Assembly: GCA_946480715.1 (NCBI GenBank) | Contig: CAMLKK010000006.1 | Span: 1-64,000, forward strand | Direction: 5' to 3' | Length of the DNA: 64,000 bases | Origin: an uncultured Bacteriovorax sp. | Lineage (GTDB): Bacteria; Bdellovibrionota; Bacteriovoracia; Bacteriovoracales; Bacteriovoracaceae | Part shown: positions 34,993 through 43,655 of the stretch, one piece after another | Position numbering within the stretch: position 1 is the stretch's first letter | Layout of the letters: every line of letters starts with the position of its first letter | Position numbers and translations under genes: made by a program | The notes under the pieces: generated by a model | What the model was told of the DNA's origin: nothing | The model's input: only the letters and a program-made list of their open reading frames with translations | The model's database searches: none

Positions 34993-36252
34993 CTAGATTT
35001 GGCCTCGAAACAAGAAGGCCAGTTGCTCGAGCACCTTATAACGAAGGGGTCTACTGTTCCAGGCCTCTGAAGTCATCTCTTGAGCTCTCAATTTATCCTG
35101 TTCAAAGACGGAAGCAAATTCTCTCACCCATTTTTTATCGATAATGTTCAGGTTGCATTCATCATTTAAACGGAAGGAGCGATTGTCCATATTGGTTGAA
35201 CCCACCGACATCCACACCCCATCCACGATCATGTACTTGCAATGAAACATTGTTGGTCGATATTCATAAATTTTTACTCCTGCTTTCAGCAACTCACCCC
35301 AACAGTGGCGAGATGCTAGTCGAGCGATATAAGTATCGATGTGAGGTCCTGGCACAAGCACTTCTATTTCGATGCCACGTTGGACAGCTTCGATGAAGAT
35401 GGCCCTTAAATGCGAATCTGGAACAAAATAGGCATTGGCGATTTGAATTTTTTTCTTTGCATGGGCAACTGAATATAAATACATCAATCTTACAGAACTT
35501 GATCCTTCTTCAGGTGAACTTTTAAAAACTTGCGCGAGAGAATCTCCATGCTTTTCACAGTCTGGAAAATATTCTTCACCATGCAAAACATGTGTGTTTG
35601 TTGTATTCCAATTATCCATAAAAGCGGCCTGGAGCTGATTGACAACAGGACCTTCAACTTTGAAATGTGAATCTCGCCAATGGTCTTTATCTTCCGCGTT
35701 CCCCAACCATTGATCGGCGATTCCGACACCTCCGGTAAAACCGATTTTTCCATCTACGACGAGAATTTTTCTGTGAGTTCTATTATTAATTCGGGTGATG
35801 TTGTACCAGCGAACAGGATGATAATGTTCGACAAAAATTCCTGAACGTTTCATCGCTACAATCATATCTTGATCAATTTTTTTACTGCCAAGCCAGTCTA
35901 AAATAATATGGACTTTAACTCCAGACTTCGCCCGCTCACAAAGAGCGTTGGAAAATTCCTTGGCAATATTTCCGCTCCAATAAATAAAAGTTTCAAATGT
36001 AATAGTTTTTTCAGCCGATTTAATCGCTTCTAACATAGCTGGAAAAATTTCATCACCGTTTTTAAGATGAGTTATTTTATTTCCGCCGATGAGTGGAGGA
36101 CCAAGAAGTTCACCAATTGATTTCTGAACATTTTTGTTTTCTAAATCGCCAATCGGTTTAATGGCATGATCAATACGTTTACCTGTCGATTTAAGGTTAA
36201 AAGCGATGAGACAGAGTAGGAGAGTTGTGACGATGGAAAGGGCTATGGCCAA
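34993..36252 (-). CDS. Cardiolipin synthase-like phospholipase D protein
   Basis: Joins phospholipids to cardiolipin at the inner membrane. After one N-terminal membrane helix (1-20) two PLD domains carry HKD motifs: H160-x-K162-x4-D167 in HRKILVVDG and a second in HCKYMIVDG about residue 350, each followed by GSTNMDNRSF-like or GGVGIADQW sequence. The single N-terminal anchor and 419-aa length fit the ClsB/ClsC-like branch rather than ClsA with two helices. Confidence 0.9.
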   Translation of the reverse strand: MAIALSIVTTLLLCLIAFNLKSTGKRIDHAIKPIGDLENKNVQKSIGELLGPPLIGGNKITHLKNGDEIFPAMLEAIKSAEKTITFETFIYWSGNIAKEFSNALCERAKSGVKVHIILDWLGSKKIDQDMIVAMKRSGIFVEHYHPVRWYNITRINNRTHRKILVVDGKIGFTGGVGIADQWLGNAEDKDHWRDSHFKVEGPVVNQLQAAFMDNWNTTNTHVLHGEEYFPDCEKHGDSLAQVFKSSPEEGSSSVRLMYLYSVAHAKKKIQIANAYFVPDSHLRAIFIEAVQRGIEIEVLVPGPHIDTYIARLASRHCWGELLKAGVKIYEYRPTMFHCKYMIVDGVWMSVGSTNMDNRSFRLNDECNLNIIDKKWVREFASVFEQDKLRAQEMTSEAWNSRPLRYKVLEQLAFLFRGQI

Positions 36253-36305
36253 ATTGAACCTCGCCCTTTATTTTTCCCATCTTTAATTTGTTCTAGCAAT
36301 AATCA

Positions 36306-37544
36306 TTAACGACACGGTGGGATTCGCTTCATCACCGACAGTGCGCTGTCAAAAGTAGGGTGACAAAGATTGTCAGCACTATTTTTAGTTTTCACATTCT
36401 CAATTTGGAATGGAAAATTTTTATCAAGACACATTTTTGAATTAGGTTGACCTTGATTATCAATTACGATCTGACATGATCCATAAGTTTTTTGTTCGAG
36501 TCGTGAAGCAAATTGCTTCGCACGAGATGCTGCGAGTTCTTCTTCGCTGAGATTACAGTACTCCAGTGACTTCATGCGAATGATAGTGCTCTCTCTATCT
36601 TCCCACATTGAGTTATCTTCAAGCTCACCCGGAACTTTTGAAACGATAATGAGGTTTTTAACTGGAACCATTTCAACAGTTCCTTTGTCAGTTGGACGTA
36701 AATATTCATTAACGACTTCGCGAATTTTACAATTTTTATATGTACTGATTTCGGCAATCTCTATCTGTTGAGCTTCATGAGTTACCAGAATTTGCTCGGC
36801 CGTAGCTCGACCAGGATAAATTTTGGCTATTTCAAGCTTATCAGTTAAGGACAACGATAAGTTCGCTTTCATTTGGATTTTTTCTTTGAAGAAATCTCCA
36901 TGCAATGAATAGTGCATGATGGAGAATAAATCATATTTTGAAAAATAAGCTTCACCTTCTTTGAATGTTTGAAGAATGAACATTTTGCACATTTCCTCTG
37001 TGAAGTTAATATGCTTGTTGCACGCTTCAATTGCTTTTACTTGATCAAATTCAAGTGTGCGGTCCTTGTGTTGATGTTCGTGTTCTAGTCCAATAGCATG
37101 ACCGAACTCATGCAGAATAATTGAACGACGGGTATTAATATTTTTGTCGCTCAAGATTCCTAAATTCATTGAAGCGATTCCGCCTTCCATTGTTCTGGAA
37201 TCCGTTCCAACAGCTGATGTATGCACATTTGTGTTGAATGTGATTGTTATGTCCGCTGGAGGACTATAGAACGGCATTTCTTTAGCACTCGGATAGAATT
37301 TAAAATTGAGATTGGCGTACTTCGTCCATTCTTTCGCGAATCGTTCAACTTCCGCTTTAATTTCCGGAGTACCGTCTTTAAAAGTCACGATGACTGTACT
37401 TTTATTTTTCCAAAGTTTACCTGTTCGGGCGATGAGTGCCGTCTTCACAAGTTTTGCTTCTTCCTGCGCGTTTTTGGGTTCCCCACAAGACACGACAAGT
37501 AGTAACGTTAATCCACCAAGGAGAATTGATTTTAATGTTTTCAT
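36306..37544 (-). CDS. Astacin/matrixin-like metalloprotease lipoprotein
   Basis: A lipoprotein signal ends at LLLVVSC; the catalytic domain follows, with the metzincin motif HEFGHAIGLEHEH, which includes the Glu after the third His that is typical of astacins, and a later SIMHYSLHG, the Met-turn. The last 170 residues are a Cys-containing extension. The start at 37544 is chosen because it gives the lipobox at the right depth; the frame continues upstream. An upstream inverted repeat (37622-37638) is shared with two other genes. Confidence 0.8.
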   Translation of the reverse strand: MKTLKSILLGGLTLLLVVSCGEPKNAQEEAKLVKTALIARTGKLWKNKSTVIVTFKDGTPEIKAEVERFAKEWTKYANLNFKFYPSAKEMPFYSPPADITITFNTNVHTSAVGTDSRTMEGGIASMNLGILSDKNINTRRSIILHEFGHAIGLEHEHQHKDRTLEFDQVKAIEACNKHINFTEEMCKMFILQTFKEGEAYFSKYDLFSIMHYSLHGDFFKEKIQMKANLSLSLTDKLEIAKIYPGRATAEQILVTHEAQQIEIAEISTYKNCKIREVVNEYLRPTDKGTVEMVPVKNLIIVSKVPGELEDNSMWEDRESTIIRMKSLEYCNLSEEELAASRAKQFASRLEQKTYGSCQIVIDNQGQPNSKMCLDKNFPFQIENVKTKNSADNLCHPTFDSALSVMKRIPPCR

Positions 37545-37621
37545 GTTGAGGGATTCTGCAAAGAGCTTGCCCGTCCAAGCATTCGCATTTTGGTTAGGCC
37601 CCCATACAATCAATGAGCATG

Positions 37622-37638
37622 TGTCTAGATTTTAGACA
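37622..37638 (-). promoter_or_regulatory. TGTCTA-type inverted repeat, copy 2
   Basis: On the minus strand TGTCTAAAATCTAGACA, an imperfect palindrome about 80-95 bp upstream of the metalloprotease lipoprotein start at 37544. Similar copies lie at 28451 and 53600. Confidence 0.4.
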
Positions 37639-37640
37639 GT

Positions 37641-38360
37641 TTAGAAATCGAGTCCCATTGCGAGACCAGCACCCTTTTTAACAGGCACTAAGGTCAGCCA
37701 GTAGGGATTGCCTTTTTCGATGTTGTAATGAACACCCCAGGCAAATGAAGCTCCTATGGTGATGCCCGCAGTGATGTCGTGCAGGTAATGGAAGTCATCG
37801 TTAGATCTGCTGATGGCAATGAAAGAAGCGAGTCCATGAGCAAGCCCTCCCCAAATCCATCCATGTTGAGCGGCCACAACTGAAGCAAAAGCGAAAGATG
37901 CTGAAGAGTGACCTGAAGGAAAAGAACGGTGATCATCTGGGTATCCCGGACGTTTCTCATAAACGCTGTACTTAATCGCCTGAGTGACTAGGAAGGAATA
38001 AGTGCTTGCTCTCAACATGTGTTCAGCCGCTCTTAATGCCTCCGGATCATCTTCTGATTTTCCCTTCCATAAAAAATAAGATCCGTAAGCGACGTTTAAA
38101 ATTCCATATCCAACGTAATCACCAATGAGGCCAAAACTTCCAAGTGGTTTGGCTTCATGGAAACTTTCTCGTTTTCTATATTTAATATTTTTTCTGGTAA
38201 TGTACATCATCCCAGTTGTCACTGATCCGCCAATGAGAATCCATTTAGCAGGAGTTGTGATTGGTGATGCGAGATCGGATGCAATACCACTTCCTGTGAC
38301 TTCAGCTTGAAGCGAGTTTATCAAAACAATAGATATAAGCAGAAATTTTAGAAGGACCAT
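37641..38360 (-). CDS. PAP2 family phosphatase
   Basis: A membrane-associated acid phosphatase of the PAP2 superfamily, which dephosphorylates lipid phosphates such as phosphatidate or undecaprenyl diphosphate. All three motifs are visible: K-x6-RP in KYSVYEKRP, PSGH in FPSGHSS, and SR-x5-H-x3-D in SRSNDDFHYLHD. There is an N-terminal signal or helix and several further hydrophobic segments. The start overlaps the end of the upstream gene by 13 bp, so it is the last gene of an operon with fur. Confidence 0.9.
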   Translation of the reverse strand: MVLLKFLLISIVLINSLQAEVTGSGIASDLASPITTPAKWILIGGSVTTGMMYITRKNIKYRKRESFHEAKPLGSFGLIGDYVGYGILNVAYGSYFLWKGKSEDDPEALRAAEHMLRASTYSFLVTQAIKYSVYEKRPGYPDDHRSFPSGHSSASFAFASVVAAQHGWIWGGLAHGLASFIAISRSNDDFHYLHDITAGITIGASFAWGVHYNIEKGNPYWLTLVPVKKGAGLAMGLDF

Positions 38361-39247
38361 ACGCCCTCCACTAAAGTTTGTTCTGTTTCAATTTCAAATT
38401 CTGTTCCTTCAGTCGTCGATTCAGTGATGATGTTGAAAACAGAACTGTGGCGTTCGTGAGACAACGTCAAATAAAACTGTTCATCAAATTTATATCCGAG
38501 AAGTAGTGATCCGCCGGCCACAAATCCTTTATCAGTTAAACGAGTGTAACTTGGACTGCTTGAATTGTAGTCTGTGGTCAAATAAAAATGCCCATCGAGG
38601 TTTAACCAGAATTTTTTCTGTTTCCACTGAATCCCAAGAAGATTTCCAAAACGAGAGTAGGGATTAATGACCTCTACTTCTCCATTTTCTTTACGGATGC
38701 TTTTTCCTCCGATGATATCGGCCTGCAAGTCACCATAAAGAAGCCATTCGTCGTGTTGATGAGAATAAAGATAGGAAAGAGAAACATCAAGTCCGTGATA
38801 GGTGTTTGTCTTTTCTTCACCTGGTAGGGGAGAACCTTTTAAACGAATTTCAAACGCCAGTTTATTTTTTTCATTTTTAGTAGCAATGTGTTCCTGAAAA
38901 AAGAAGGTTGCTGCATGAAGGCCACCATAGTCAATTGATTGTGATGGAATATTGAGAGTGCTTGAATAGTCTTTGGTTAATTTTCCAAATGTAAGCACTT
39001 CCAGTCCTACACCAATTTGTCGGTCACCGTGCAGTTTAAAAACACCTTCGAGTGATTGTAACCAATGATCGTATTGGAAAAGATCTTGAACAACATTTGC
39101 TTTTTCGAATTCATGTTCTTCACGAAAAGGGCCAGTTCTAAATCTTAATTGAGTTTCATTATCTTTCAAAAGATAGAAGGGATGAGATTGTTCGTCAGCT
39201 TTCGCAATCGATCCAAATAATAAAAGAATGCAGAAAATTTTATGCAT
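38348..39247 (-). CDS. Outer-membrane beta-barrel-like protein
   Basis: After a Sec signal (MHKIFCILLLFGSIAKA) come about fourteen amphipathic strands, for example RQIGVGLEVLTFG, KLAFEIRLKG, DVSLSYLYS, KFWLNLDGHFYL, SLLLGYKF and YLTLSHERHS, consistent with an outer-membrane barrel. It lies 3 bp after the Fur-type regulator gene, so a role in metal acquisition or homeostasis is a guess from context only. It is followed by the PAP2 gene with a 13-bp overlap. Confidence 0.65.
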   Translation of the reverse strand: MHKIFCILLLFGSIAKADEQSHPFYLLKDNETQLRFRTGPFREEHEFEKANVVQDLFQYDHWLQSLEGVFKLHGDRQIGVGLEVLTFGKLTKDYSSTLNIPSQSIDYGGLHAATFFFQEHIATKNEKNKLAFEIRLKGSPLPGEEKTNTYHGLDVSLSYLYSHQHDEWLLYGDLQADIIGGKSIRKENGEVEVINPYSRFGNLLGIQWKQKKFWLNLDGHFYLTTDYNSSSPSYTRLTDKGFVAGGSLLLGYKFDEQFYLTLSHERHSSVFNIITESTTEGTEFEIETEQTLVEGVWSF

Positions 39248-39250
39248 AGT

Positions 39251-39706
39251 TTAGTTCGATTGACATTTGTTGCAGACACCAAAAAATTCCAATCGATGCT
39301 GAATGTCTTTATAACCTTTTTTAGCAAGGCCTGATTCTATTTTATCTAAAATGCAATCATGAAAGGATTCAATTTTTTTGCAAATGGTACAGATAATGTG
39401 ATGGTGATGATGATGAGGATCATTAAATTCAAAGTGCACCATTTCTTTTTCAAGGTGTGAAGTTGTGACAATCTGAACTTCAACAAATTGATTAAGGCAG
39501 CGATAAACAGTTGCTTGATCGCACGAATTCTTTGGAAGTTTTTTGAATATTTCTTCTGCTGAAAAAGGACCATGTTCTTTCATGAGAACATTGAGAATGA
39601 GTTTGCGGGGAGCAGTCACGCTAAGATTTTTTTCTTTGAGTAAAGAAACGATCTTTGAATCAAGTGATTCTACTTTTTTATAAACTGGCATCCTAGGCAT
39701 AAGCAC
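39251..39706 (-). CDS. Fur-family metal-responsive regulator
   Basis: A winged-helix repressor with the Fur DNA-binding domain (residues about 20-85, AEEIFKKLPKNSCDQATVYRCLNQF) and a dimerisation domain with a long histidine run (HHHHHH at about 96-101), CTICKK and CNKCQ as the structural zinc cysteine pairs. The exact subtype (Fur, Zur or PerR) is not clear: the His-rich run may favour zinc or iron. It leads an operon with a beta-barrel and a PAP2 phosphatase, which it may control. Confidence 0.85.
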   Translation of the reverse strand: MLMPRMPVYKKVESLDSKIVSLLKEKNLSVTAPRKLILNVLMKEHGPFSAEEIFKKLPKNSCDQATVYRCLNQFVEVQIVTTSHLEKEMVHFEFNDPHHHHHHIICTICKKIESFHDCILDKIESGLAKKGYKDIQHRLEFFGVCNKCQSN

Positions 39707-39756
39707 CCCAAATAATTGCGACTCATTTGTATTCTATCGCAACGACTTTAGTTTAG

Positions 39757-40200
39757 CTAGGATTTTTGAAAGCTACCCGATTGCGCAATGATTTCTGAAA
39801 GTGATTTCGGAAGACTATCGTTTCGATCCTTTAAAATATCTCTCATCGAGACCATTCCACAGCAGCAACCTTTATCATCAATCACGGGAATTCTCTGTAA
39901 TGAGTTTTTTTCCATAAAATCAAAACAATCATCGAGTGATGATTCGAGACCAATTGTTTTTGGAGGTGAAGTCATACAATCTTTTGCGTTCATGGCCGCG
40001 GGATTAAGTTTTCTTGCGACGGCCTTATAACAAATATCGCGATCAGAAATAACTCCAACTAATTTTTTTTCTTCGTGATTATTTACAACAGGGATTTCGC
40101 CACAGCTGTTATCCATCATGAGAATTGCCACCTCAGCTAATTTTGTTTCAATCGTACAGCAGGCAGGATTCATGGTCATAATGCTTCTGACTTTTTTCAT
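39757..40200 (-). CDS. CBS domain-pair protein
   Basis: A 147-residue cytosolic protein made of two CBS motifs (about 7-65 and 75-132; GVISDRDICYKAV and GMVSMRDILKDR mark the ends). Such stand-alone pairs usually bind adenine nucleotides and act as energy sensors. Unusual are several cysteines, including CC (Cys14-15) and CCC (about 113-115), which could allow redox or metal sensing. The gene is divergent from the RedB/kinase operon. Confidence 0.85.
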   Translation of the reverse strand: MKKVRSIMTMNPACCTIETKLAEVAILMMDNSCGEIPVVNNHEEKKLVGVISDRDICYKAVARKLNPAAMNAKDCMTSPPKTIGLESSLDDCFDFMEKNSLQRIPVIDDKGCCCGMVSMRDILKDRNDSLPKSLSEIIAQSGSFQKS

Positions 40201-40354
40201 TGCTTGTCCTCAGAAAGTTTATAGTACGAGGGGAAAAGCAATGGATATGCCATTACAAATAACTGACGTGAAGATTTCATCTAATTGTATAGACATTGTT
40301 AACTGATCACTGCGAATAGGTAAGAAAGCACCACCTTTTTCACTCGGAGACATA

Positions 40355-40459
40355 ATGAAACTTACTAATGAAAAGCATATGCCTTCCGATAACCTTGTAT
40401 GGAATCTGCTGGTACTACCAAAAACTTATTTATTTTGTGGATTGTTGTCCTCATTATAG
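40355..40459 (+). CDS. Possible 34-aa leader ORF overlapping the RedB-like gene
   Basis: An ATG after CGGAG (40345-40349) opens a 34-codon frame that ends inside the next gene, in another frame. The RedB-like start at 40399 has no Shine-Dalgarno of its own, so ribosomes finishing this leader could restart there. No family is recognised and the reading may be spurious. Confidence 0.3.
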   Translation: MKLTNEKHMPSDNLVWNLLVLPKTYLFCGLLSSL

Positions 40460-41022
40460 GATTTGGGGCCATGGCCTGGTATAAACAGCAACCCGGACCA
40501 GTGGGGAAAATTCAATCGCACTGGCCGCAAAATGTATCTCAACCACTGAATCCTTTTCGTCACAACCTCGTCCTCTTTGCTCATCCTGGATGCAGCTGCA
40601 CCTATGCCTCGATTGTTGAACTTGAAAAGCTTCTAATCAGTCATAAAAATAAATTTAATGTTCAAATATATTTTTACTACCCTACAGATAAATCAAAAGA
40701 GTGGACTGAAAGCGCTTCAAAAAAGTATGCGCTTAAACTTCCCAACACCACAGTGATTGAAGATAGAGGGGGCGAATTTGCCAGACGTTTCGGCGCTCTT
40801 ACTTCGGGGCAAGCTATGCTGTATTCACCGCAGGGGAATTTAGTATTTGCTGGTGGATTGACGGAAACTCGAGGTCATATTGGGGAGAGTGAAGGAACCC
40901 GTAGTATTGCAAGCGCAATTGAAACCGGTAAGTCGGTTATCAAGTCCACTTCGACGTTTGGTTGCATTCTTTTTTCTGAAATAGAAATGAATAAGTACAA
41001 AAAGGAATACAGTGGAAAATAA
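40399..41022 (+). CDS. RedB-like membrane-anchored thioredoxin-fold protein
   Basis: One N-terminal membrane helix (about 10-28) anchors a periplasmic domain resembling RedB, a thioredoxin-like protein. LFAHPGCSCTYAS carries a C-x-C pair (about 70-72) at the active-site position, instead of the thioredoxin CxxC. Later sequence GGLTETRGHIGES is typical of the family. The gene overlaps the following sensor kinase gene by 11 bp, a strong hint that the two share a redox or electron-transport function. Confidence 0.75.
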   Translation: MESAGTTKNLFILWIVVLIIGFGAMAWYKQQPGPVGKIQSHWPQNVSQPLNPFRHNLVLFAHPGCSCTYASIVELEKLLISHKNKFNVQIYFYYPTDKSKEWTESASKKYALKLPNTTVIEDRGGEFARRFGALTSGQAMLYSPQGNLVFAGGLTETRGHIGESEGTRSIASAIETGKSVIKSTSTFGCILFSEIEMNKYKKEYSGK

Positions 41023-42445
41023 AAAATTCCAAATGGATGAGCGATCTTTGCAAAAAGTAGAAGTGAAATCCGCTGAACTTTTTGCTAAGGCCTATCACAA
41101 ACTTTGTGTCGATAACGATCGGGTCTTTGGTGTACTATTTATCATCCAATGGATCGCTGCTATTGTTGTCGCCCTAACAGTGACACCCTTAACCTGGATA
41201 GGCGATAGGGGATTAGTTAACGTTCACGTCTATGCTTCAATTTTCATCGGTGCACTTCTCACATTGTTTCCCATCTATCTTTATAAAATAAATCCAGGTG
41301 CCAAAGTCAATCGTTATGCCAACGTCATTGCGCAGGCCCTTTATTCAATTCTTTTCATCCATCTGACGGGCGGACGCATAGAAACGCATTTTCATGTTTT
41401 TGGTTCACTGGCATTTTTTGCTTTTTACAGAGATATAAGACTTCTGATTGTAGGCTCGTTAGTCGTTACAGTCGATCATATGGTTCGTGGAGTTTGGTTT
41501 CCTCAGTCTGCTTTTGGCATGCTCTCAGCAAATGAATGGAGATGGATTGAGCACGGATGTTGGGTTGCATTTGAAAATATGTTTTTAGGATATTCATGTA
41601 TAAGAAGTCTACGTGAAATGAAAATTGTGGCCTTTAAAACAGCAGAGGCCACTATTCACTATGAACATGCGGAAGAAATCGTGATCGAAAGAACAAAACA
41701 AATTGATGAACAGCAAGTTCAGCTCATTCAGGCAGCAAAACTTTCATCGTTGGGTGAAATGGCGGCAGGAATAGCTCATGAAATAAATAATCCACTCTCA
41801 ATTATCGCAGCTTCCAATAAAGTGCTAAGAAGAAATCTATCAGAAAATCCGGAAATGCTTTCAAAGTCTGAAAAATATCTGGATAACATAGACAAAACAG
41901 TTCAGAGAATGGTGAAGATTATTCAAGGTCTTCGAAATGTTTCTCGAGATGCTGCTAAAGAAGAATTCGATCAGATGAAACTTGCTGATCTTATGAATGA
42001 CGTCATCACTCTTTGTAGTGAGCGGTTCAAAAGTAATGGTATCACATTAACGATTGATCTCAGTGATCCTGTCTATCAGGAAAAAATTCACTGTCGTCCT
42101 GTTCAGCTTTCGCAAGTCTTCATCAACCTATTGAGCAATGCTTACGATGCGGTAGAGTCGCTTCCCGAGAGATGGGTAAAGATTGATTGTTCAAAGAGTG
42201 GCAACAAGATCATCATTAAAGTGACTGACAGTGGCCAGGGAATCCCCAAAGAGATTCAAGAGAAAATATTTCAGCCATTCTTCACGACGAAGGGCCATGG
42301 AAAAGGAACAGGTTTGGGACTTTCTCTGTCTATAACCATCATTCGCGATCATCATGGAGTTTTCTCTATCGATAACCGTGCTAAAAATACCTGCTTTGTG
42401 GTGGAGCTCCCTCATGAAGCCCAGGATAAAAAGCAAGCCGCATGA
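41012..42445 (+). CDS. Sensor histidine kinase with polytopic membrane sensor
   Basis: About six N-terminal membrane helices (residues 40-190) form the sensor, followed by a coiled-coil, HisKA with His256 in GIAHEINNPLSI and HATPase domain (NAYDAVES N box, DSGQGIP, GTGLGLSLS). No large extracellular domain is visible, so a membrane or redox signal is likely. It starts at GTG 41012, in the end of the RedB-like gene. No response regulator is adjacent. Its kinase core is strikingly like that of the kinase at 51218-52906. Confidence 0.9.
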   Translation: MENKKFQMDERSLQKVEVKSAELFAKAYHKLCVDNDRVFGVLFIIQWIAAIVVALTVTPLTWIGDRGLVNVHVYASIFIGALLTLFPIYLYKINPGAKVNRYANVIAQALYSILFIHLTGGRIETHFHVFGSLAFFAFYRDIRLLIVGSLVVTVDHMVRGVWFPQSAFGMLSANEWRWIEHGCWVAFENMFLGYSCIRSLREMKIVAFKTAEATIHYEHAEEIVIERTKQIDEQQVQLIQAAKLSSLGEMAAGIAHEINNPLSIIAASNKVLRRNLSENPEMLSKSEKYLDNIDKTVQRMVKIIQGLRNVSRDAAKEEFDQMKLADLMNDVITLCSERFKSNGITLTIDLSDPVYQEKIHCRPVQLSQVFINLLSNAYDAVESLPERWVKIDCSKSGNKIIIKVTDSGQGIPKEIQEKIFQPFFTTKGHGKGTGLGLSLSITIIRDHHGVFSIDNRAKNTCFVVELPHEAQDKKQAA

Positions 42446-42538
42446 TTATCTAATTTATAGATAAGGTCTTTGTTTATAATATAATGGTATCACGGCACAA
42501 TTTTAGCTATAAGACAGCATCTTAAAAGAGGTGATGTC

Positions 42539-43183
42539 ATGAAATGGTCGATTCTTTTTATTCTTTTTCTTTCTTTAAATACTCATGCAGAAGTTTCGAT
42601 TCAAAACTTTTCTTCAATAAATGAAGAGCAGACAGTTTATCGTGGAAGAGAACCTGGTAAGAACATCACTGATCTACAAAAAATGAATATTACCGACGTT
42701 ATTGTTTTTAAAAATGATGTTCGGGGCGAAGTCGAGCGGGAGTTAGGCACTCTTGAATCATTGGGCATCAACGGTCATCATATTCCTTTTCAATGGAAAG
42801 ACATTACTTCGATGAAAATGGCCTGTGAACAAGTCATCGAAGCTTTAACCATCATCCAATCAGTGCGCTTATCAGGCGGCAGTATCTTTTTTCATTGTAC
42901 GGCAGGTGAAGATAGAACAGGAGTCTTAGCAGGGCTTTTCAAAATGCTTAATGAAGGTCTTGATACAGAATCTGCTTTTAGAGAAGAAATGTGTGCCAAA
43001 GGATACAGCGATGGAAATTTCAGGAAGCCTAAATCAGTAACAAGTGCCATTGAAAACGGCTTAACACCACTCTATCTGGAACTCGCTCGGAAAATAGAAA
43101 GTGGTGAACTTTCTCTGCAAAAATTGGACAAAAAAGTTTGCCGCAATATCAAAGTTTCGAAACAGATTTTGACTTGTCGTTAA
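42539..43183 (+). CDS. Exported tyrosine/dual-specificity phosphatase
   Basis: A Sec signal (residues 1-17) precedes a protein tyrosine phosphatase domain with the P-loop H119-C120-TAGED-R126-TG, which holds the catalytic cysteine and phosphate-binding arginine. Phytase-like phosphatases share this loop, so a phosphoinositide or inositol-phosphate substrate is also possible. It is predicted to be periplasmic or secreted. The 3' end overlaps the convergent merR-like gene by 35 bp. Confidence 0.85.
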   Translation: MKWSILFILFLSLNTHAEVSIQNFSSINEEQTVYRGREPGKNITDLQKMNITDVIVFKNDVRGEVERELGTLESLGINGHHIPFQWKDITSMKMACEQVIEALTIIQSVRLSGGSIFFHCTAGEDRTGVLAGLFKMLNEGLDTESAFREEMCAKGYSDGNFRKPKSVTSAIENGLTPLYLELARKIESGELSLQKLDKKVCRNIKVSKQILTCR

Positions 43184-43568
43184 TTTGTTTTTTAGTGGCA
43201 GCTTTTAGCAGCTTTTGAAAAGAGGGGCACTCGAGATGACTTGGGGCCTTGCAACGGCTCGCATGAATGAGTCCTTCTTTCACAGCTTCCAATTTTTTAA
43301 TTTTTAATTCAATATCAGATGCTTTTTTCTTCAACTGTTCTTTATCAATTATAATTTTTTTTTGATTTTTAAATAAGGCCTTTAAATCATCGAGACCGAA
43401 TCCCGCTTCTTTTGCCAGGGTGATGATGGCCAATTTTTCGAGAACATTGGAATGATATTGCCTTCGTAGACCTTTACGTCCAATTGATTGAATTAATCCA
43501 ACTTCTTCATAATATCGAAGAGCGGAGGTCGCTAGCCCGGAAAGACTCGAAACTTCACCGATATCCAT
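43149..43568 (-). CDS. MerR-family transcription regulator
   Basis: An N-terminal winged helix (GEVSSLSGLATSALRYYEEVGLI) is followed by the long dimerisation helix (KKKASDIELKIKKLEAVKEGL) and a tail with ASRC-KAPSHLEC, two cysteines in a short effector-binding loop. The tail lacks the four-cysteine cluster of SoxR. It is divergent from the cupin/permease operon, and the promoter between them has the over-long spacer of MerR-activated promoters, so this protein probably controls that operon. Confidence 0.85.
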   Translation of the reverse strand: MDIGEVSSLSGLATSALRYYEEVGLIQSIGRKGLRRQYHSNVLEKLAIITLAKEAGFGLDDLKALFKNQKKIIIDKEQLKKKASDIELKIKKLEAVKEGLIHASRCKAPSHLECPSFQKLLKAATKKQINDKSKSVSKL

Positions 43569-43607
43569 ACTTAACTCCTTATGTTTTCATCCTAACTCAC
43601 TTTAGGC

Positions 43608-43638
43608 TTGACCTCAAGTTGACTTGAAGTTGCATACT
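43608..43638 (+). promoter_or_regulatory. MerR-type promoter with 19-bp spacer and SoxR-like dyad
   Basis: TTGACC (43608-43613) and CATACT (43633-43638, preceded by TG) are 19 bp apart, the twisted-spacer geometry that MerR regulators correct. The spacer holds CCTCAAGTTGACTTGAAG (43612-43629), matching the classical SoxR box of E. coli soxS at 16 of 18 positions. It reads toward the cupin gene 27 bp downstream. Confidence 0.75.
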
Positions 43639-43655
43639 TAAATTAAGGAGGATTT

